Positions 55,990 through 64,000 of a stretch of DNA of 64,000 bases are shown here, piece by piece. Under the pieces are notes generated by a model, which made no database searches, was not told the DNA's origin, and saw nothing but the letters and a program-made list of their open reading frames with translations. Position 1 is the stretch's first letter, and every line of letters starts with the position of its first letter. Origin of the DNA: Heterobilharzia americana. Taxonomy: Eukaryota > Platyhelminthes > Trematoda > Strigeidida > Schistosomatidae. The stretch is taken from the NCBI GenBank assembly GCA_944470555.2, contig OX104134.1, positions 97,706,701 through 97,770,700 of the forward strand. Direction: 5' to 3'. The position numbers and the translations under genes are program-made.

Positions 55990-56950
55990 TAACTGTATGG
56001 ATATCACAAATCATTGTGATTAGTTTCTATGGTACAATAGCTGCTGTAGGAGATTCGCAGCTTCAAAATATGCTAGTGGATTGCAGATAATCTTTCTGAG
56101 CGACTATAAACTGTTAACTAGCCAAAGATTAACTTAATTATTCCACAGGCTAAAAATAACAAAACTAAAGCTTATCTGTAAAAGAGATTTGTGAAATGAT
56201 GAACTTCTGGGAAGTTGTATTAGAAATAGGAGAAGTAAAATCTACTCCAGTGGAAGGATTGTATCAAAAGTCAAAAGTCAAAGACTTTTGAAGAGATTTT
56301 CATTATTTCCGTAGTGACTACTTAAAGACAAAATAATTTTTTTTAAATATTTCTCCATAATTGAAAAACATATCAGGAATAACACCAGAACCTACGGAGC
56401 ACACTTAGTAGTTTTATACGACACTTACGTCAGCTGAAACATCCAAAAAAAAGAACTGCAGAAAAAATTTACATGAGAAGAATTAATAATCTTCTAAAAG
56501 CCATTTAAGCGAACAAAGAATATTCTTTACAAATAACTTCTTCAGATTCTATAGTTACATGTACATATTGAGGAATTATGAGTCACCAGCACTGAGATTT
56601 CACTTACCAGTTTGTTAATATTAGTAGAGTTGAGGGAGTCAATTCAATTGATTATCTAACTGACTTTACAGTGTAGGTAATACTATAAGGTTACAGTGGG
56701 AAGGTGTGTTTTGAGGGCTGGATGATATGAGGGGTAGTACCTTGATGAAATGCTACTCATGTTGGGGGATAAAATGAGTTAAGAGACTGTGCTATTATTA
56801 TTCCAGATTATAGGGATGAAGGGATATCTACAGTATGAAATTAAAAAAATTAGATTAACTGATGTAAGAGGTTAAGGAATTTGTGCTTCCTGAATCAGGC
56901 TACAGTAGTTGTAGCAGCAATGTTTGTTTTTTCAACACATAGCTAAGGTT
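55990..56950. other. AT-rich spacer, no gene seen
   Basis: No supported feature. Confidence 0.5.
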
Positions 56951-56954
56951 TAGA

Positions 56955-57366
56955 AGTAGTATTCATAATGGACTGACATCAGTTGGGGAACCACTGAAAA
57001 TCTGGGGGCACTGGACAGCTATTTCGTCCTAGTATGGGACTCCTCAGCAGTACGCACCCACGACCCGGCTAGGGGTCGAACTCAGGACCTTCAGGTTTCA
57101 CGGCGACCGCGTTAACCATCCAGCCACTGGGTCGGTTTCCAGTGGTTCACAATTTCCAACTTCTGTCAACTCTATACATAGCGCGACTGTCACCCAAGGT
57201 CTTCAGTTAGCATCCACTTCACTCCCGACTGGCTGACCCCACAGGTCGCGGCTTCTCATTAGAACTTCCTAACAGTTATGTTTACTAGGATGAACCAGCT
57301 GTCCAGTGCTCCCAGATTTTCAGTGGTTCCCCAACTAATGTCAGTCCATGATGAATACTACTTCTA
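56955..57366 (+). mobile_element. Best-preserved foldback element with tRNA-like centre
   Basis: Outer ends TTTAGAAGTAGTATTCAT and ATGAATACTACTTCTAAA are perfect inverted repeats and the pairing continues through TCAGTTGGGGAACCACTGAA, ATCTGGGGGCACTGGACAGC and TTTCGTCCTAG for about 85 bp with few mismatches. Between them the minus strand carries TGGATGGTTAACGCGGTCGC and TCCTGAGTTCGACCCC, which resemble Pol III A and B boxes. No coding sequence. MITE-like structure with a tRNA-derived core. Confidence 0.82.
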
Positions 57367-57599
57367 AATTAAAAATCCCCATTCATCTCAAAAATACATA
57401 GCTAAGGTTGTTTGATCCTGATTGTTACTGCTTCTATAGTCTGAAGGATTGGGAGCCGGATACCTTTTGGCATGTTGATGGGAACCTGACACAGAATGGA
57501 AAATGACTTGTTCTTATCCACCTCATAGTTCCTTTCAATTAAGTATGCTAATATGGAGCTGATAATGGTCTTTACCACACTTAACTATGATGAGAAGTG

Positions 57600-58800
57600 T
57601 TCATTAGCATAGAAATTTAAATTCCTACAGCAGCGACTGACGTAACTGGTTCCATAGGAGAGGCCGAACTGATAAACAAACACATCAAGAAGTCACCAGT
57701 CTAGGGAATTCATCTTTCAGTCTCGCTATCACCACTGGATGTGTGGAGAAATTAATTTGTAATTTATCAGCATTAAAAATTCTCTGAATTCATCTGCGTA
57801 GTTTATGAGTTAATATTTCGGTAAGCACGTCACCCGTAAATTGTACCCGAATGTACAGTGGTTTCCTGTTAGCCGTTGGAATATCTTTTCTTACCATTTT
57901 TTAACTATATGTTTCTCTACGAATTTATCAGGATAGCCATTTTCAATTAGTATGTTGAGCGAAATCGTCAGTTCCTCCTCACTCGCATCTTCCAAACGTA
58001 TAGCCTTTATTCTGTAACTTGGAGTTTTGTTAAATTTCATTCGTACCAAAGGCGAACGAAACTGAGAAAATATGAGCATTTCCCCGTCCAAGCACGTTTC
58101 CTAAACAACTTCCTCTTTATCGACCCATCTCTCGGTCTTAAGTGAAGAATATCAAGAAGAGCCATTTATCTCTCCGACTCTTCCTCACACGTCAGTTTCA
58201 TCCCTGGGTGTACTGCATTGATACTGATGAGTACCTTTGACCTGTTCGTATTGCTTTAACAGGAGATAAATGTGTCATCCTTATATCGACAGAAAACTGA
58301 AAGTTCTTGATAGATCCTTCAAGCAAACCATTCTCCAGTTTCGATAGAAAAAGGTCCGCTAATGTGGGACTCAGTGGCGTGCCCACTGCTACTCTATCCA
58401 CTTTTCTGTACAGTTCACCGTTAAACTTAAAGTTAACATTCATCGGGCATTTCAGCAATATTTCTTTGAGCACATCTATCGGGATAGACTTCTTTTCTTC
58501 CAGCTGTTCACCTATATAGTCGACCGTACCAACAGGAGTAACATTACTGAACAGAGATGTTACATCCAGTGACATCACAGTCTCATTCATTATGTTGGCA
58601 TCCGTAATTGTGTCGATAAATTCAAACACTTTCGTACTATGTTTTACTTGCTGTTTGTGTTAAAGTTGGAGAATAGTGACCAACCGTTTCGCTAGAGCAT
58701 GGTAAGGAGAATTTTGTATATCGAGAATTGATCTTAACAGCACTCCTGGTTTGTGTATCTTAGGCAGCCCATGAAATGTTGATTACTCAGGCGAGAAACT
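57600..58800 (-). pseudogene. Penelope-like reverse transcriptase, degenerate
   Basis: Reading the minus strand from 58800: GLPKIHKPGVLLRS (58770-58720), SPYHALAKRLVTILQL, then the 143-codon frame 58629-58198 with SLDVTSLFSNV (motif A, catalytic D), KFNGELYRKVDRVAVGTPLS and PTLADLFLSKLENG (motif B), and degenerate sequence where the V-D-D-T-F box should be. Frame 58091-57891 (SYRIKAIRLEDASEEELTIS, NILIENGYPDKFVEKHI) is the thumb/connector. Near 57620-57700 the frame CLFISSASPMEPVT may be the ruined start of the GIY-YIG domain. Multiple frameshifts, so inactive. Confidence 0.8.
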
Positions 58801-58809
58801 AGTTGGGAT

Positions 58810-60435
58810 GTAATTTCACCACAGGAAAAATGTAATTTTAAATTAAGATGCTAACTTCTGAAACATGTTGAAGCAAACACTACACACAAAGCAGCATAGA
58901 AATTTTCATATGAAAAAGAGCAGAAGTCAATAACCTCAACGTTATTTACAGAACGATTGCCTCCATTGTGAGTGAATGCATACTTAGAATGGTTGGTACT
59001 CCAGAACCTTCTCATGTGTTCGTACAACAATATTTCGTTTCTTATTTTACAGAATACAAATTATTACAGATGACAGTTTATCTGATACATATAAATCATA
59101 ATGCGAGAAAAAAGAAGAAATTAGGAGGAAGTTGCTGCCAACCTCATAATGCTTATGTCAATCAACAATCATTGGGTTGACTTATAAATACTCAACTACC
59201 TAGCTAATAATGGACAGATAGCACATTCACGTACTTAACAGTCGGATTTTCAAAGCAGTCGGTAAAAACACGCATCTATGCATAGATAACAGAAGTACAT
59301 AGGATAGCTGCTCTCACTATAAGCGTGATTGGTTAATTTTAGAAAAGAAGTGAAGGGTATTTACTGCTTCTTATTTGAACTAAGGATATTGCATTCCACA
59401 ATAAAAGTTTCTATAATTTAATAAATCGACCTGCAAAAGGTGACAGAATCGCACAAATGAAACTTCCTTACTTTCAACAAGTATGCATTTTAAAATATCT
59501 CTCATGTAAGGCCATCGCTCAAGAAGTGTTGAATCACGACTACCCAACAGAGTTAGGTGGCATGTAGCCACAGGTGCTTCATGTTTCACGTGAAATATCG
59601 AGGTCTGTGATTAGATAGATGAAATGTCACATTAGTTTCTCAAATCTTGTCCTATTTTAATTCACTTATCTTACTTCACTGCATTTTCACCTTCCTTCAT
59701 GAAAAAGCCTTCATATTGCGTATTCTTAAAAACTTCTGACTACCCAGTTAGCTAGTTAATATCAGACGCTATTTGCATCGATGATCACTTGGATAAATTA
59801 CAAATATAGTTACTTGTTTCCGTGATATTAATTCTCTGAACATAACGTAAAGTAGATTTTTGGCTGAAATTTACCACGCATATTTTCATAATGGTCATTT
59901 TTCTTACCTTTAGAATAACTAAGGTGGAAGCAAACGGTGATTAAAATGACACTAGGTTCCTTTTTACCCAGAGTTTAGTAAATGCACTTCTGAAGAGCTA
60001 CACCTGAATATGAAACGACTGTCCCGTATTTCCTTGCTTCTTATACCTCTTCGTTTCATATCAGTTCATAGTCCGACTTATCCGTAATGGGTTTCTTGTT
60101 GTTTTTTTCCATTTGACTCGAATAAATATCATCTTTCTTTAGAAAAGATGAAGGGGATTCTCAGTTTGAAAAATAAAACTTTTCAAATCAGTTGACTTTC
60201 TTGACAAATTTTTGTCCAATAGAACAGATTCTTAGATAAGACGTTTTCGTATGATTCAGACAGGCAGATAGACAGACAAAAACAAAGTAGAACCCCACAC
60301 TCATGGCCATCAATTCAAGTTGCCACACTTCACAGCAGTAAACAAACAATAGATGGATAGAAAAAGCGATATCAAAGAAAACAGACCAGTGTGAGGGAAT
60401 AAACAATCTGAAGACAAAGGTTAGTGCAAATATTC
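58810..60435. other. AT-rich spacer, no gene seen
   Basis: Open frames at 58968-59180, 59380-59589 and 60188-60406 have no recognisable motif. I see no repeat family here. Confidence 0.5.
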
Positions 60436-60439
60436 AAGC

Positions 60440-61500
60440 TTCACTAGATGTCAAGGAGTGACTACATCTGTGTCATTGTGACCAAACATCATCAACCACT
60501 GATTCATATCGTCTTAGGAACCCCATCCAACCACGTAGTCTACATATCACCATACCACCAACACCAATAGTCAGAGACTTCATTGACTAGTACCACGTCT
60601 TGATCTGGCCACCATGAACACTCTTACAACTTAATCCAACACCCCACAACATGACACGTCGAAATAAGTGTTGGCTGACTGTGCGCAGAACATGTTCAAG
60701 CTACCTCAGTCAACTAAGCTTCACAACCTCATCAATCGACTGACTTGTCTTGCCTACTAGTATTCTTCGTCTAGCCTCAACATTGCTCACACGGTGATTC
60801 CACCAAACACGAGCAATGCTGAGATAATCCCGTCACCGCTTCATATCTACTACCTCCAATGGACATGTCTCACAGCCGCTCAACAGGACGGAACAAACTG
60901 CATCCATCCTTTGACAGATGGTTGAATATCTCTCCAGTCAGTGCCAGAGATGCTGCAGGTTGGCAAATGCCAAATCGGACTTCTGTATCCGAGCTGAGAT
61001 TTCGTCAGCAACCACCCCGTTGGGCCGGCTGATTCAACTCCTCAAGTAAGTGAAGTGGTCGACACATTCCACCACTTCACCGCCCATCCTTAAACTCAGA
61101 GTACTTCCAGACTAATCCTGGAGTATCATCCTACATTTCACAGGTACCAGAGAAACACATGCTAGCCAAGCATATTCAGATTTCTGTTAAACACCTTCAC
61201 AATACTCTACATTTCTTCAGAGTCTTCACCTAGCAGGACAATATCAACTGCTTACTCCAAATCCACCAGATCACCTCCGGATAGAGGAGTAGGTCAATCC
61301 CTGTGAAGTCAGACGTACCTAAGTTTATATGCATAAGCAAGTGTAAGACGAAGTTAAATAGGAACGGTGAGAGTGGGTTTCCCTGGTGGACACCATTACT
61401 TCTCATCAATTCTGATGACGATTCCACATGATTGTCAAATTATGAAATGCACATTTTTGCTTATAACTATCGGGTACTTGTAATACCATCCGTCGGTGAT
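60440..61500 (-). pseudogene. Old RTE-type LINE relic
   Basis: Minus-strand fragments follow the SR2-like order: NGVHQGNPLSPFLFNFVL (61395-61345, motif B), then, in another frame, DIVLLGEDSEEM (about 61230), with the catalytic YADD reduced to a stop followed by AVD, then VDHFTYL, TG-rich GVVADEISARIQKSDLAFAN (about 61000) and pieces of the C-terminal region. Many stops and indels. Divergence from the 20713 copy is high, so this is an older insertion or a different subfamily. Tail and target duplication were not found. Confidence 0.75.
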
Positions 61501-61509
61501 GTTGTATAA

Positions 61510-62630
61510 ACTGTCACGGGAAATCCTGCAGTCAAAACCATAGATAACATAGATAATATTAAAGATATCTGAACCACTAAGTTATATATCTAAATGAACG
61601 TCGTCCACTCAAAATGAATGACCAGACTTATGTTATGTGAACGGTTAATCCAGGTATCGATGGCTAGTATGATTTAAAATGAGGTGAGTATTGCATCTAA
61701 CTGACTAAGTGAAAGCTCAGTAGATCAATGTTTACTGTGGCAAACTGCTCACTTGAACCGTGTTGATCAGCTGCAGGCAATCAACAGGAAGACATGGAAC
61801 AAGGTTTCCATATTGAAAGACTTTTGACTATATCTTCACTTCTGTTATAAGTTCGTTTATATGCTCAACGTGTTCAAAAGAGATTACTGCTAGGCTTTCT
61901 TTTAAACTGAAGTAAGTAAAGGCAAATGAACTAGATTGTTGTCACAGCGTTTAGGATTGAAACCTCGGTATCCATATAAAGGTTTTCGTTTGACAGCCAA
62001 AGAAAATGCTGATAATTTCACACATACTTCCCAAAATGACTGCAAATTTTATGGTAATATACATCTATAAAGACCTGATGGTGATTCTCTCCCATGGCAA
62101 GATGAACTAAAGCTTACTGAATATACAGCATCACCCAAAAATCCCTTGAATAACTTCAGATGTTGACTTACGTCAATGCACCAATAAAAATGAGGATAAC
62201 CTATTTCTAATTCCAGTTAACCAACGGTAGACTGCTATTGAAATCCTCTTAGTTTTACAATGTTGCCAACAAATGGTTCAAATTTATGTTTAAAAGCAAA
62301 TCGATGAGATGAAATTCAATTTCTCAAGTTCTTATTCTTCACAATATTCTTTTCTGTTGTCTTCTCCGTCATCAGTATAAAACAACCTTTTTCATTATTT
62401 CGTAGTAGACGGTTCAAGCATCTTGATGATGGTGATCATGATGAGTTATACAAATCTTGGCAAATAACCATACTTAATCCAAATAATAAATGTTTAATTT
62501 AACCGCTTTTCATTGATAGATGTTATACACAGTTGTCTAGTAACTACATTACTGATAAAATCATGTGAGTTAACATCAGTCAACAGAATTATCTTAATAT
62601 ACTTAAATGATAATTGAATTTGAATAAAAA
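61510..62630. other. AT-rich spacer, no gene seen
   Basis: No supported feature. Confidence 0.5.
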
Positions 62631-62634
62631 GCTG

Positions 62635-62745
62635 CTTCATAACACCTTTCGAACCAGTGACTCACTGATTACCACCTCAGTGCCCTGACAACTGGGCTAT
62701 GCGGTTCACTGACTTACCAAATTCGAATTTTAACTCCCTCATAAT
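62635..62745 (-). mobile_element. tRNA-derived SINE remnant
   Basis: The plus strand reads CCTTTCGAACCAGTGACTC and GACAACTGGGCTATGCGG; on the minus strand these are a B-box (GGTTCGAAAGG) and an A-box-like CATAGCCCAGTTGTCAG. Similar to family 3 but short. Confidence 0.5.
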
Positions 62746-62955
62746 GACCTTTATCTTTTCTTATTGTACAACAGGCTGTGACACATCTTGTGTTTCATAA
62801 TTTAACACACACAGTAAGCTCTCTTAAGTCATTCTTTAATAACTGTATCAATGAACGTTCAGGAGGACTTTGCAGAAGTCACCTTACACTTCTTTTTAAA
62901 CTAAACTAAGTAGTTATATCTATGAAAAATTTGTGCATTTTAGAGCGAATCAATT

Positions 62956-63168
62956 GTATTAGAAATATATTTACTTAATGAATGTTTACACACAATGATG
63001 TTATTTAGTTTTGGCAATATTTCGAGCATAATCACTGCTTGTGATCACACCAATTGTTGGAATTATTATGAAATAATTCCATCCATCTATCCATCGAAAT
63101 ATTATCAAAACTAAATAGCACCATTATGTGTAAACACTCACTAAATAAATATATTTCTAATACACTAA
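62956..63168. mobile_element. Short foldback (MITE-like) element
   Basis: 62958-63027 (GTATTAGAAATATATTTA ... TTTAGTTTTGGCAATATTTCG) is the inverted complement of 63096-63165 with few mismatches. About 65 bp lie between the arms. No coding sequence; the family is not recognised. Confidence 0.75.
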
Positions 63169-63169
63169 G

Positions 63170-64000
63170 TAGGTTCACACGTAGAGTAAATAGACAAAAA
63201 TAGGCGTATATGAGACCTTAGTTAATTCCATAGCATAGCATCATCTACAAAGTGAACCGTTCTTTATAAGACGCAATATTATTCCTACCCCTGGAGCTTT
63301 TTAAAGACAAAACACCAAATTTGAAGATAACTAAAAGTTGTCATACAAATTCATCGCACTAGCAGGTTGAATTCAAATGACTAACTATACCAAGATCTTA
63401 TATGTCCTGCTTAAAAATACAACATACTCTGATTTACGGGGTTAGATGTTGTTAGTGAAACCTATTAAGTCTAAGATGAAAGGAAAAAAAACTGTTAAAC
63501 AAGGTCAAAGAGACTTAACATATGAAGTAGGAGGTAATAGTAAAAAAGGATGGAGAAAGTGTAGTAGAGAGCGGTGAAGATAACTGATGATGGTTAGTGT
63601 GGATTAAGTTCTCTTCGAGGTATAGCATGGTATGCTCTGAGACTATTATTATCTTCTTACGCGACTGTTATGTCACATCGAATTGTTCGATAAAGAAGTT
63701 TACATAAGGCGGACAGGCTAGATTTATAAAAACATTGAATATGTGTGTATTCAAATCAGCATGAACCATTTTTACCAACCTGATGAGATGTAGTGTCTAG
63801 TTAGAAAAATCAATTCAATCTTATCAATAAATCATCATAAACCAAACTTTAACCATCTAAAGAAGTATTGATAAGACTGACCAACTGTTAAGTAACTGTA
63901 TTTGCCAATTTAGTGTAAGTTCGTATTGTGATTTCTTCTATGTATTAGACACTGCCTACTAACCATTACCAATTTAATATCTTATCAATAATTAAAACAA
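63170..64000. other. AT-rich spacer, no gene seen
   Basis: No supported feature up to the window end. Confidence 0.5.

Overview
The window looks like intergenic or intronic DNA from a blood fluke of the genus Schistosoma or a close relative. The evidence is a trematode-type 18S rRNA fragment, an RTE-clade LINE resembling the schistosome SR2 elements, tRNA-derived repeats carrying hammerhead-ribozyme sequence like the S. mansoni Sm-alpha family, Penelope-like element remnants with GIY-YIG endonuclease motifs, and AT-rich filler. I could not support any host protein-coding gene. Every recognisable coding sequence belongs to a retroelement, and all show frameshifts, stops or truncation. No prokaryotic features are present.

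Layout. 1-2100: AT-rich sequence with one decayed hammerhead SINE. 2130-4497: first copy (A) of a degenerate LINE family, here called LINE-2, ending in an AAT-type tail and holding a TGGC microsatellite. 5658-6379: an uninterrupted 722 bp (AGT)n tract. 9590-10040: Penelope RT relic. 12263-14937: LINE-2 copy B, interrupted by a 322 bp near-identical copy of 8893-9213. 15314-15711: an isolated antisense 5' end of the SR2-like LINE. 17240-17640: Penelope endonuclease relic. 20713-24658: an essentially full-length SR2-like LINE flanked by a 9 bp target duplication and inserted into a second tRNA/hammerhead repeat. 25060-26110 and 47225-47810: two related Penelope 3' ends with about 68 bp tandem repeats. 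32560-35840: clustered tRNA/hammerhead repeats, a foldback element and a GA tract. 36205-37615: an rDNA (18S) pseudogene. 38360-40532: LINE-2 copy C with a 13 bp target duplication. 41480-44461: Penelope and tRNA-SINE remnants. 49067-50951: palindromic hairpin module, hammerhead SINE and a 5'-truncated SR2-like LINE with a 12 bp target duplication. 53945-54616: a 567 bp inverted repeat built from two hammerhead SINEs. 56955-57366: the best-preserved foldback element with a tRNA-like centre. 57600-58800: Penelope RT. 60440-61500: older RTE relic.

How the parts relate. RTE LINEs would supply endonuclease and reverse transcriptase, and the short tRNA/hammerhead repeats and the shared-lesion LINE-2 copies look like non-autonomous sequences moved by such machinery. 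Small ribozymes are the recurring theme. There is an Sm-alpha-like hammerhead in many copies. A second tRNA-linked family has a hammerhead-shaped fold that is reconstructable only across copies. The first nucleotides of the full-length LINE can be folded in the HDV double-pseudoknot topology, exactly at the target-duplication boundary. These ribozyme assignments are by-eye foldings and need computation and cleavage assays.
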